Positions 11,953 to 21,820 of a stretch of 64,000 nt of DNA are shown one piece after another. A program made the position numbers and the translations under genes. The stretch is from Emmonsiellopsis sp. PD_33 (lineage: Eukaryota > Ascomycota > Eurotiomycetes > Onygenales > Ajellomycetaceae): NCBI GenBank assembly GCA_032988165.1, contig JANTQF010000037.1, forward strand, positions 121,453 to 185,452, written 5' to 3'. Numbering within the stretch: position 1 is the stretch's first letter; every line of letters begins with the position of its first letter. The notes under the pieces were generated by a model. It was not told where the DNA came from, did not search any database, and saw only the letters and a program-made list of their open reading frames with translations.

Positions 11953-12777
11953 TTAGAAAAATATAAACCAGAAAAGGAAGAACATGACGGATAATAATAC
12001 TAGATCTCCTAGCGCGGTATGTTCCTCTTTCTCTTTCTCTTCCTCTTCCTCCTCAGCAACTATACCTTCTTGTGAGGTCTGTTGCTCTTCCTCTTCATCG
12101 TCCGACTCCATCGGCGTATGAATCGCCTCATCGTCACTTGAGTAGGGATCCTCAATATTCACCCATATCCACGTACTGTCGACCTCCTCAAACATCGTAT
12201 CTGTCACCGGCAGCTCCGGAAACGGCCCAACATCAACCCCCTTCTTAATAGCATCCAGCCGCAATTCAACCTTAAGTACCGCAGCGCGAAGTTCGAAAAA
12301 CTCATCATCAAGCTTCCTCATCCCAGCTTGAAGATCATCCATCCGGTCCCTAACGTCCCGTGGCGCGCTGACTGGCATGGGCATATATCTCAGGGTAAGC
12401 TCACGCTTACCAGCCATGAAAAAAGTTTTTTTGAGAAAATCCATGCTGATATCCTCCACGGACATAAAGTGTCTCCAGCCTGCCCATATATTCATGAGAT
12501 GTGTCCGTAAGTCGTCGTGGTAGTGCTGCTGGAAGGATGGGTGGAGGCCGGGTTCCCTGAGAACATCTGTGATGATGTTGTTATACCGCCACAGGATCGA
12601 GAAGGCTGCCTTGCGGAGTTGGGAGAACCAGCGGATCGCGTGTGGTTCTTCGTTGATGGGCCATTCTGAGGCGCGTAGATGGGGGAGGTAGCCTAATGGG
12701 TCGGTGATGGATGTGTCGTCCCCCCCTGGGCGTGGATGGAGGGGTAAAGTGTTATATGATGCTTGTGGTTCTGCCAT
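11953..12777 (-). CDS. unrecognised protein, acidic region plus C-terminal hydrophobic tail
   Basis: Single exon from ATG 12777 (MAEPQASYN), 274 aa. The frame continues upstream through a poly-Lys run that is only the translated poly-A tract at 12787-12809, so the later ATG is chosen. Residues 1-190 are mostly helical and rich in Trp, Arg and His. About 215-255 is a Glu/Asp-rich block. The last 19 residues (LGDLVLLSVMFFLFWFIFF) are hydrophobic and end at the stop, as in tail-anchored proteins. If so, the GET pathway, which is also represented in this window, could insert it. I do not recognise a family; a lineage-specific gene is likely. Confidence 0.6.
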   Translation of the reverse strand: MAEPQASYNTLPLHPRPGGDDTSITDPLGYLPHLRASEWPINEEPHAIRWFSQLRKAAFSILWRYNNIITDVLREPGLHPSFQQHYHDDLRTHLMNIWAGWRHFMSVEDISMDFLKKTFFMAGKRELTLRYMPMPVSAPRDVRDRMDDLQAGMRKLDDEFFELRAAVLKVELRLDAIKKGVDVGPFPELPVTDTMFEEVDSTWIWVNIEDPYSSDDEAIHTPMESDDEEEEQQTSQEGIVAEEEEEEKEKEEHTALGDLVLLSVMFFLFWFIFF

Positions 12778-13648
12778 ATTATCCGGTTTTTTTTTTTTTT
12801 TTTTTTTTTGCTTGGTAGATGGTAGAAATAGATATGTTGTTATGTTATGAATATCGCAGGATATTCGCAAGATATTCTTGCGGGGAACGCGAGATTGGTA
12901 GGAGGAAAGGTTGAAGGATACAGCAGGGGAGGCATTCTGTATCTGCTATGAGGATTGGACGGATATATATGGGAACTATGCCATCACGGATAAGAGTCAA
13001 ATGCCAGGCATGATTAAGTTATACTTCATATGCGATATCCGGGGACATCCACGAGCATCGTCATCCTCGATATGCTTCCTGGGCAAGGTTTGTTCCCTCC
13101 AAGGTTTCCATGGTGAGGAGGTTGGTCAGGGCCCATTTTGAAAAACTCCAACAAGAATGATGGACCGTGGGGGTCAGTTGCTACTTCAATGTATAGGAAT
13201 ATTTAGTTTGTGAGAATGTTTTGGCACTGTGGAATGTTGAGTTCTGCTGGGATCATACATAAAAGGAGAAGAATGACGGAGGCAAGGAAGGTTGGGATGA
13301 AAGGAGGTAAGATGGCCCGGAGAAGGAAAATATAGATCTTCCGGGCTACCCCTGGAGCCATCAGTTCTAGGGGCAAGAGAAGAGTATGGAGAGTGTCGAG
13401 GTGTCGATGACTGGGAAACATCGATTGATATCATATGGTATGCTTTACAGAGAACCGAAGAAGAGCTTAGACAAAAGAAAAGCTATTCATACATACATGT
13501 AGATCCGTAGATAGCAAGCTGAGAAAAAAGGGACTAAAAATATACAAAAAAATTCATGATGAGCATTTTCCCCGCTCTAATCATTTATAACAAGGCCATA
13601 AAACGCAAAAGAACCCACTCTAAGGTATCAAAACATCAAAAATCTCGT
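12778..13648. other. intergenic region with poly-T tract
   Basis: Holds the 23-base T run (12787-12809), the upstream region of the acidic hypothetical gene and the 3' side of the thiolase gene. No gene is seen; small open frames between 12911 and 13434 carry no motif. Confidence 0.5.
12787..12809. repeat. 23-base T homopolymer (A-tract on the minus strand)
   Basis: On the minus strand this is a run of 23 A ending 9 bases before the ATG at 12777, so it would lie in the 5' leader if transcription starts upstream. Confidence 0.9.
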
Positions 13649-15053
13649 TTACTCGGCAACCCAAACGGCGGCCATACCCATACCAGTACCCACGCACATG
13701 CTGGTGACACCGATCTTCTTGCCCGTCCTGTTCAGCTCAGTCAAGAGCGTGCTAACCTGTCTCGAGCCAGTGCAGCCAAGAGGGTGTCCAAAAGCAATAG
13801 CACCACCCTTGGGGTTAATCTTCTCAAGAGGGAGTCCGAGCTCCTTAACACACCACACGGCCTGCGAGGCAAAGGCCTCGTTGATCTCGTAGATGTCGAC
13901 ATCGTCCTTGGAGATACCGGCCTTCTGGAGAGCGACGGGGATGGCCGCCCAGGGGCCAATACCCATGAGAAGGGGCTTGACACCGACAACACTGGCGGTC
14001 ACGTACTTGCCGATGATCTTCTGGCCGAGACGCTCAGCGGTGGATCGTTTCATGAGGAGCACGGCAGCGGCGCCGTCGGAGATCTGCGAGGAGTTACCGG
14101 CGTGGATGCTGCCGTCCTTGGCGAAGGCGGGGCGAATCTTGCCGAGCGACTCAGCGGTGATGTTTGGTCGGACGCCGTCGTCGCGAGAGACGGTGATGGT
14201 GGATTCCTTCTCAGTCTTGGGGTCAACGTATTTGACGGTTTGAGGGGCAATTTCTTCGTTGAAGAGACCAGCTTCCTGGGCCTTGATGGCCTTTTGGTAG
14301 GAGGAGGCGGCGAAGGCGTCTTGCTCAGCACGAGTAATGTTGCGGTCCTTGGCCATTTGTTCCGAGAGAACGCCCATGGGCACCTTGCAGTTGGCGGCCT
14401 CCTGGTGACCTTCGAGGAGCTCAGAGAATTCGGTGACGGCTCCGGGGCTGGAAACGATTGTTAGATGGTTTTTCTTGGGAGGAGGGTTTGTGGGACGGAA
14501 ACTTGGAATAGCTTACCCGTATTGGGATGACATGCTCTCAACACCAGCACCGACACCAACGTCGATAACGCCAGCCTTCAGGGCATTGGCAATATCAACA
14601 ACTGCCTGCAGACCGCTGGAGCATTGTCTGTTCAGGGACTTGACAGCAGCAGTCTCAGGGAACCCAGCAACCAGAGCGGCGGCCCGGAACTCAGTAGCGC
14701 CACCTCCAGGAGCGAGGACGGAGCCAACCGCAATATCCTCCACGAGAGCAGGGTCAATCTTGGATTTCTCGATCAGAGACTTGAATACACCGGCGAGGAG
14801 GTCAGCCGCAGCGGTGTCCTTGAAGCCGCCCTTGCCGCCCTTGGTGAGGGCGGTGCGCAGAGCACAGGTCACAACAATGTCATCGGGGGACTTGGCGGTG
14901 ACAGCAGCAGCTCCGCCCTTGCCCGAGAGGTGCGAAGTGACTTGGGAGAGACGTTGTGAAGCTGAGAAAGGCATCCACATGTTAGCCACAGGACCAGTGT
15001 ATATGGGTATGGGTGATGTGGGGAGGCGAGTTGCAGGACTTACCAGCAGACAT
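13649..15053 (-). CDS. POT1: peroxisomal 3-ketoacyl-CoA thiolase (acetyl-CoA C-acyltransferase)
   Basis: Three exons: 15053-15044 (10 bases), 14961-14517, 14447-13649; 417 aa. The short first exon gives MSAASQ, followed by RLSQVTSHL (residues 7-15), a perfect PTS2 (R-L-x5-H-L) that sends the protein to peroxisomes through Pex7. Thiolase signatures are complete: nucleophile Cys117 in NRQCSSGLQ, NEAFASQAV, GHPLGCTGSRQ with the active His, and CVGTGMG with the second catalytic Cys near the C-terminus. It catalyses the last step of beta-oxidation, cleaving 3-ketoacyl-CoA with CoA to acetyl-CoA. A CCTCGG box lies about 180 bases upstream of the ATG, consistent with fatty-acid control. The first intron contains an in-frame ATG (MWMPFSASQRL), so unspliced RNA could encode a slightly different N-terminus. 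Confidence 0.96.
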
Positions 15054-15233
15054 GATGGATGTATGGATATGGAATGGGTCCTAGACACCGGGAACAGAGC
15101 CAGAGAGAGCAAGGGGTATAAGGGGAGAAGAGAGACACAGGAAGGAAAAGAAGACGGCGAGAATCCCAGAGTGTTTTATATATCACAGCTGCACCCTGCG
15201 CCCGCCTGATCCACCGTTGCAGCTGCAGAAATG

Positions 15234-15239
15234 CCGAGG
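15234..15239 (-). promoter_or_regulatory. candidate Far (fatty-acid) element CCTCGG
   Basis: The minus strand reads CCTCGG about 181 bases upstream of the thiolase ATG. CCTCGG is the core recognised by FarA/FarB regulators of beta-oxidation genes in Aspergillus (established). Its use here is inference from position and gene function. Confidence 0.55.
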
Positions 15240-15275
15240 CTCACCGGATCATTGTTGTTCCGCCAATCTCCGTTG

Positions 15276-15323
15276 CACGTGACTACCGTTCTGGGTTAGT
15301 CCCGTTTTCTAGAGCCCCACGTG
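15276..15323. promoter_or_regulatory. pair of CACGTG palindromes upstream of thiolase
   Basis: CACGTG occurs at 15276-15281 and 15318-15323, 220-270 bases before the thiolase ATG. The hexamer is the core site of bHLH factors such as Cbf1. A six-base motif arises by chance often, so the support is its position only. Confidence 0.35.
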
Positions 15324-16352
15324 ATGCGAGTTTCGACTGGGCGCGTTTACATGTGAAAATTGGCCTTGTCTGCTCTGTTTCCACCACAAATTCCACAAAT
15401 TCCACTATTTCCCCGCCGATCAAGTGGCAGGCTCGCTAGGAAATGCGCGAGTAACCCTACTTCCACTCCGTGCTGCAGCCTTGCACACTGCCCGAAGACC
15501 GCTCTGCTTCCTTCCCGGCTATCAATCTTCTTAATATAAGAACCCGCAGACTCCGATCCACACGGGAAACAAGTTCCTAGGCAAGTTGAAGTAATATAAT
15601 AGCTGACTATGTTGCAATACGATTTCGCTGCTGTCTGCTCAGTAATCAACCACCTATTCATGTGTCTGGCCACGCTGTGGTTCAGGCTGGGAGGACGAAC
15701 ACATGCCTGGATCTACTCATGACGTCTGGCCTCTCCCATTGCCTGCGGCTTTTTGATTTCTGTTACTAAGTTACCAAGCTAACTGTTTATGTTGTTCATC
15801 GGCACTTCATCCCATGCACAAATCATCCAAAATTGTGCCAGGGGGCTTCATTATCCAGCGGAAAATGTGGTGCACAATACCTGCTCATTATTAACCATTG
15901 GGGACCCCAAGGGAAACTGCCAATTGTTGGTATTCAGCCAGTGGTGATGATACCACTCTGGGCAATAATAAATCGATTGAACACTGCAACCATGCGCTGG
16001 ATGTGCCTAACATCCCGCATCGAGGATTCTGAGTTTCCACAGGCGACAATACTCTTTGCTCATGCTCTTTCGGCACCAGCATTGCATTAAACCTGGCCGG
16101 CAATTAGCGTGACTAGAGCCTGGATCCGAATACGAGCTGCTAAATTCTTTCAATTCGGAATAGTTGACCGTATCAATGCAGAGTGAACTTCCCCTGAGTG
16201 GCCGAGCCAAAGCGACTCCAACGCCAGCTAAAGAAGGAGGAATGTCACTTGATTCTCATGGACCGAAGTTGACGGCAAAGATCGGGCTATTATTGACTGG
16301 AGCCGGATGAAAATTAACTACTCTTGCGGGTAATCTCGGATATCCACAACAT

Positions 16353-16452
16353 GGGCGATTGGTTTAGTGGTATAATACCCCCTTAGCATCAGATCTCTGT
16401 TCTCAGGAATCTCGCATGGGGGTGGTCCAGGGTTCGATTCCCTGATCGTCCA
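16353..16452 (+). tRNA. tRNA-Ala (anticodon AGC) with intron
   Basis: Acceptor GGGCGAT (16353-16359) pairs with ATCGTCC (16445-16451), including the G3-U70 wobble that is the alanine identity element; the discriminator is A16452. The anticodon stem is CCCCC (16378-16382) with GGGGG (16418-16422), and the anticodon AGC is at 16385-16387. A 28-nt intron (16389-16416) lies one base 3' of the anticodon. The T arm is CAGGG/CCCTG with loop TTCGATT. A T run right after the gene (16454-16459) fits a Pol III terminator. Confidence 0.94.
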
Positions 16453-16948
16453 TTTTTTATTTTTTGAAGCTACGATTCCAAGGTTCTATTCATGGCGAAG
16501 CTTCACTATCAGACACGGTTTTGTGTTGGGCTCCGGCGGTTTACCTACGGCGGGAAAATGCTAAGCTTGAGAAAACATACGTACTAGTATTTTTAGTTGC
16601 AAATGTTATATAGACCATCTCCAATGTGACAGATGTTTTGCATTTATCCTATGAATTCTTTCGTGCAAGTAGTTACTCCTAATAGAAGCCTTTCGCTCGG
16701 GGCTCAAATAGGCTTTTGCCAAGAAATGCGGATAATGTTCTTTAGCTCCGATCTTCCCAACACCTCCAACCTCAACGACAGCAACACTCTCGCAGCACAC
16801 AGAGAAACATAGTGCATCCAGGCAGTCAATTTGCCTCACATTCGCGATGCCAATTGCCAGGTTCCCGGCACTGGCCGTCCAGGCGACCAGGTCAACTTTT
16901 GCGACAGCCATCTCCACCAGTCGATCAAACCCTAGCATATCAGGATGG
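16453..16948. other. spacer between tRNA-Ala and the mitochondrial-type protein gene
   Basis: The spacer starts with a T-rich Pol III terminator. On the minus strand 16606-16962 is open and not low-complexity, but has no recognised motif and no clear start, so I leave it unassigned (see findings). Confidence 0.4.
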
Positions 16949-17814
16949 ATGTCTCTTAGCACCTTTGCGGTATGGCTTTCATCCTTGAAGTCTCCCCTAC
17001 ATGCCTAACAGGTACATGAACTGATTAACTTTCTAGACCTGCGCTCCTGCGACACCAAATCCACCCCGCCACTCCATTGCAACCAAACGACAAGTCCTCC
17101 CCGCATCCTCCGCCCAATCACCCGCCTCTCCATCCCATGCCCTCCAAAAATACCAATTCAGCACTTCCATTGCTCGACCATCAACTTTAAACACCGTCTC
17201 AACCCCTCCTACCACCTCTTCGACCCCGCCCTCAACAACCCCGGAGAACGATACCTCCGCCGCGCCAACTTCAGAGACAGCAAATGTGTATACGAACCCC
17301 TACCGGGCAAAGCGCACATGGCCACCAGATATGTCGAAGCTGTCGCCCAAGCAGCAGTTCAGAATAGAGCGGAAATACCGGCGACGTGCCAAGCTGAAGT
17401 GGGCGCGGCCACAGTGGGCCAAGTGGACGAAGTTGGTGCAGTGGGGGTTTATTGGATGTATGTGTTCTATGTTCCTTCGGTTCTGCCATATGCTATATTA
17501 TGTGGTAGAGAATGGGGTAGAGGTGATGCTAACGGTTTTCGTCTTCTGCGATTATAGGTGCTGTTTACTATTGCGTGATGGTTATGGATCTAGAAGGAGG
17601 GGCGAATCCGTTTATGCCCGTGAGTTACTTAAACTTTTCTTTTTGGCTCCTGCTCCGTCTATAATATTTTAGTTTTTCTCTCGACTGACGAATTTCGTAG
17701 ATCCGGGAATACATCTACAGCCTCTTCGATGGATCATTCTCGACCGCTTCTGCCCCTTCATTTCAGAAGGAGCCAACTCTGCCTACCGACCCCTCCGCTA
17801 AACGCAGCTCTTGA
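16949..17814 (+). CDS. unrecognised small membrane protein with mitochondrial-type leader
   Basis: Four exons: 16949-16969, 17037-17457, 17558-17619, 17701-17814; 205 aa. The first exon (MSLSTFA) is the least certain; the phase, a GTATGG donor and a TTCTAG acceptor support it. The N-terminal 60 residues are basic and Ser/Ala/Pro-rich with YQFSTSIARP, which looks like a mitochondrial processing region. A Ser/Thr/Pro linker follows. The conserved-looking core is KLSPKQQFRIERKYRRRAKL (about 111-130), then a tryptophan-rich stretch and one hydrophobic segment spanning exons 2 and 3 (WGFIGCAVYYCVMVM), then DLEGGANPFMPIREYIYSLF. This suggests an inner-membrane protein with a basic matrix side. I do not recognise the family and assign no function. 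Confidence 0.72.
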
Positions 17815-19760
17815 GCAATATACCTAGCAACGTATGATTGGAGGTTTAGTAGGAGTCGGGGATACCCGCTCTGTGTATTATAGACTATTTTTGAATATAT
17901 ATCCTTTGGAATTTAGGTCAAGGTGGCGCTTATTCCTCATATCATGCCGCTAGTGTGATACATCTGTTGACCATTTATAAGTTTATAAAAGGGAAATAAC
18001 TTAACATAGAAAACGCAGCATTTTACCAGAAGCCTAGAGCTCGTCAGCCAACATCAAGACCGAAACGGCTAGTTTTGGGCGGACAATTCTGATCCCTGAG
18101 CTCTCAGGAAAACGGGGGATTCAATGACAGAGCCAAAACATGGCATAAATATTACGCTCAGATTTCTGACGTCAATAGCAACTTACGTACCTATTACAAC
18201 GGCTATGCCTGAGGAATGGACACTTGGTATGAAAAATCTATACGGAACTGAAGTTCGAGGCCAGGGAGGGGACAGAAGAAGAAAAAAGACACGCTGGCAT
18301 GGCAAGGAGGAATAATTTGGACGTCTGAGGGCCCCCAATAGCCTCCTTATCTTCATGATGAGTTAGATCAATGCTGCTACTCTGCTACTCTTACGAGGTA
18401 ATTCCATACCTTGGTGCCCCAATGACGTTGTGTGCTGGAAAATTACTCCCCCTGAATCTATTATGAGGAAATTTATTAATAGTGAGGACTTGATAGTAGA
18501 AGATTCCTCATTCGCTAACGGTAGGCCTAGGGATGAAAAAATATTCTTCAGAAATCCTGCCCGCTGGCAATTCACCAAGCTAGTTAGTTACCTTCCATGC
18601 CTCCTTCGTCTCCGAATACCGAGAACCAGAGTGGTCCTGCATACATGCGGGACAGAGGAACTCCCGCCAACTGCCATAGGTACCTCTAGATATTCCTAGT
18701 TTAACCTAGGTAGGTTCAAAGACCCCCCCAACCCCTCACCTAAAACTGCCGGCGCTAGTCATTAACGAGTTAACCAGCTATTCCTTGCCCGCGGCATTCG
18801 ATGAACCATCCATAGAATGGATGGCAAGTCTGCCAAAAACTGCCGGGTTTTAACATATAGTTAAATCGGTCTATTCCAGACCATTTGCCGCATACATACA
18901 TAGCCCGGAATAATATTTTTTGATCGTATAGATATATCGCATGCTCCCCTGCATCGCATAGGCTAGCCTGTGTACTACCCAGCCCCTCTTTTTCCCTCCT
19001 CCTTTTCCCCTCCTTTCCTTTCTTTTTTGGGGTCGTTACCAAGGACCCGGACCCCAGCCAGACCCTCAAACTACAGAAACTACCTTGAAAAGCTAGACGA
19101 TAACCATCCTGGACCTGCCGCGTACATACATTAGCTTTGCCTGTAGGCTGTCGCGTACCGGTAGGGAGGGAGGGGTTGGCTCTGTGTTTATGCGGGGTAG
19201 GACGAAAGCTATTTTTATTGTTAACTAGCTGAAACTTTGATAGACTTTGAATGAAGGGGGGGTTATTTTGGGATTGGATTTGTTTGTAGGATGGGATGAT
19301 GGGACGGATACGGTTCGTTCTGAGATTTTGGTTTCCGGAGCGGTTGATGTATGTATGTATGTATGTGTGTGGCCATGTGTCTGTGAGCATAGTTTAGTTT
19401 TTTGTCTGCTCGGTTGGGTGACTACATAGTTTGGGAGGATTGGGATGATTGGGATTTTCGGATTTTGGGAATTTAAATCATATGCAAGGAGATGGAGAAT
19501 AACTAATTATGCGGGAGGGTGGGTGGTTATGTTGGTTATTTAAGTGCTTAGGATGCGATATTTTATAGTTACCTACCGTTCATATCATACATATTAACAT
19601 TCAAACTAAAAACTAGCAGTAGCATGAGTAATTGAAATCGATATTTGGAATCAACCAATAATAAATGACATGGTGGTAGATATCTCCCCCCCTCTCACAG
19701 AACTATATATCCAACAAACCTCACCCCCCCTTTCCCAACCCACCCAACCACCCCATTACC
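17815..19760. other. intergenic region, no gene seen
   Basis: About 1.9 kb with short, motif-free open frames, a C/T-rich stretch near 18985-19030 and an ATGT microsatellite at 19346-19366. It lies between the ends of two convergent genes. Confidence 0.5.
19346..19366. repeat. ATGT tetranucleotide microsatellite
   Basis: About five tandem ATGT units grading into GT. It is simple sequence with no visible function. Confidence 0.85.
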
Positions 19761-21820
19761 TCAAAGCGTATACTTAAACCCTTCCAGCCCCTCAATCGGC
19801 TTCGTCGCCGTCCCCGCATCCACCTGCTTATTCCTCCTCATAAACTGAAAGGTCGTACACCCGACCAGCGCCAAAATAAAAAACTGCAGCCCAGCCGTCG
19901 TCCATAAACCAGGCACATACCTCGGCGCATCCTCCTCTCTAAACGTCGTCGACGCAATGATGCCCCCAATCGCACCAAAGCCAATCTGCAACGCGCTGCC
20001 CACAGACCGCTTCGACTGCAGGCGGATATTATTCGACTGGTACGCGAGGATCGCGGGCACATTACCCTGGCAGCCCGCGGTGCCGAGGAAGATTCCAAAG
20101 TAGCGCACGCCGGCCTTTTTGTGATAGGCAGTTATCATTAGGCCGATGATGCCGATGATGCATTGTGCGGCGATGATGGGGGCGCGCACGCGGTAGCGGT
20201 CGCCTAGCCAGGCGAAAGTGAAGGCGACGATTACGGCGAAGATTACGGGGGGTGCGGAGAGGAGGTTGGCGATGCCGCCGGAGTAGCCCATGCCCTAGTT
20301 TGGTGCTGTGTTAGTGTGGAAGCAGGGGAAAAAAAGGGGGGGGAGGGGTTGAGTGCGTGGGGCTTACAGCGATGATGGATGGGGAGAAATAGGCAAATGC
20401 ATAGCTGGGATATAGTTAGAATTTATGATCCGTAACCATTTGTATGCTGAAACTTACGCTGGCATTGTGGTTGACATGAACATGAATGCACTGAATAGGG
20501 ATTAGCAGTTGCTCATATAAAAGTTAAGAAGTCTCAGTATCAAAACACATACAAGGCCCATAACTTTAGATCCTGCAAATGTTTGATGCATACTGCCCAG
20601 GTCAGGGGATCATGGACGGCATCCGCCCTATCCTTCTCGATACGATGCTTAATAAACTCGGCTTCCTCTTCTGTAAGGAAGCCTTTCTTCTGGGCCTTGT
20701 CTGGGAAATCGATGATGAGGAACCAGGAAAGGATTCCGACGACTTGGGTCAAAAGGCCCTCAATGATCTGGATTATACCAAATTAGAAACTCTGTTTGGT
20801 GCATGTGCATATATATCGGATCCCTAGCTTCGCGCAACTCACAAAAATCCAGCTCCAGCCTAGGTAACCACCCAGTCCATCCATTTGCATGAGTCCAAAT
20901 GCCAGAATGCTTGAGAAGCCTCCAACCAAGACAGAAGTGAGATAGAATGCTGCAAGTCTGTGAGGAATAAGCATCCATCTGTAGCTTCGTCAGGGGGTGC
21001 ATGTATATACGAACCTCGTCTGGATCTCATATCTCACATACCAACAAGAAATAAGGTATACACAGCCGGGGAAGAATCCTGTAATATCTGATTAATCGTT
21101 TGTTTTTAAATGGATAAAAAAGAAGAAGAAAGGACTCACCGGCTTCAAAAAATCCCAGAAGAAAACGCACAGCGGTGAGAGCCTCCCAGTTCTTGACAAA
21201 TCCCTGAAGAAGCGGCATCAGCGATCGTTCTCATGTTACGGTATTGACCAACATACCTGTCCCAGCATGAACGAGCCCCATCCAAAGGCAACAAAGGCAA
21301 GCCAATTGGCGCTCCCAACTTTGCGAAGCACAATATTCGACGGAAGCTAAGCAACCCCAATAGCCATGATCAATCAGCAAGCATAATCTCAAAATATAAC
21401 ATCCAGATGAAGCCGAAGGCTTGCTCGACATACCTCGAAGATAAAGTACGGAATAAAGAAGACAACCAAGGCAATGGTATACCGTGAGCCTATAGAAAGC
21501 CCCAGCTCCTTATCCATTCCCGCGACACGGGCATTGGATATCTGCATAAATAGATATTAGTTTATGCTTGGAACGAAAACATCGCATGGTTGTTTGAATG
21601 TCTGTCTTACGTTGACACGGTCAATAAGCGCGATTGCGTACAATGCGCCCAGAATTGGGAGTAGACGCCAGTCTATTTTCCGGATCAATGCTTTCTCGTT
21701 GATGCCAGACTCGCGCTCGGCATCGAGGGTGCTATCTTCGATGTGGGACTCGTTTGGAGGGGTGTCACCAAGCTTCTCCGGGCGCAACTCGGAGGAGGAT
21801 GGGTTCCCCATAGTTGGCAT
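19761..21820 (-). CDS. MFS transporter, Dal5/allantoate permease (anion:cation symporter) family
   Basis: Ten exons: 21820-21611, 21541-21434, 21346-21257, 21203-21140, 21078-21015, 20957-20843, 20767-20547, 20490-20458, 20404-20368, 20294-19761; 491 aa, usual for the family. Family landmarks appear in order: KIDWRLLPILGALYAIALIDRVN (TM1), the ISNARVAGM loop, LPSNIVLRKVG, the FFEAGFFPGCVYLI segment, RYEIQTRLAAFYL, FGLMQMDGLGGYLGWSWIF, the central loop PDKAQKKGFLTEEEAEF, then the second six-helix half ending EGLEGFKYTL. Dal5-type carriers import small organic anions (allantoate, nicotinate, pantothenate and similar) with protons across the plasma membrane. The substrate cannot be deduced. The exon 7 donor (GTTTTG) is weak but is forced by the reading phase. 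Confidence 0.9.

Larger units (their letters stand above)
15054..16352. other. thiolase promoter and intergenic region
   Basis: Contains the thiolase upstream region with CCTCGG (minus strand, 15234-15239), CCAAT and two CACGTG sites, then about 1 kb without any coding signal up to the tRNA-Ala. Confidence 0.5.

Noticed and set aside
13556..14464. 302-codon plus-strand open frame opposite thiolase
   Set aside because: Antisense to a confirmed thiolase exon; Gly/Leu-rich composition comes from the codon bias of the real gene.
14962..15112. longer N-terminus for thiolase read straight through the first intron
   Set aside because: The spliced form gives MSAAS followed by a perfect PTS2 at the usual position and has good splice signals; the read-through leader lacks an ATG at its beginning.
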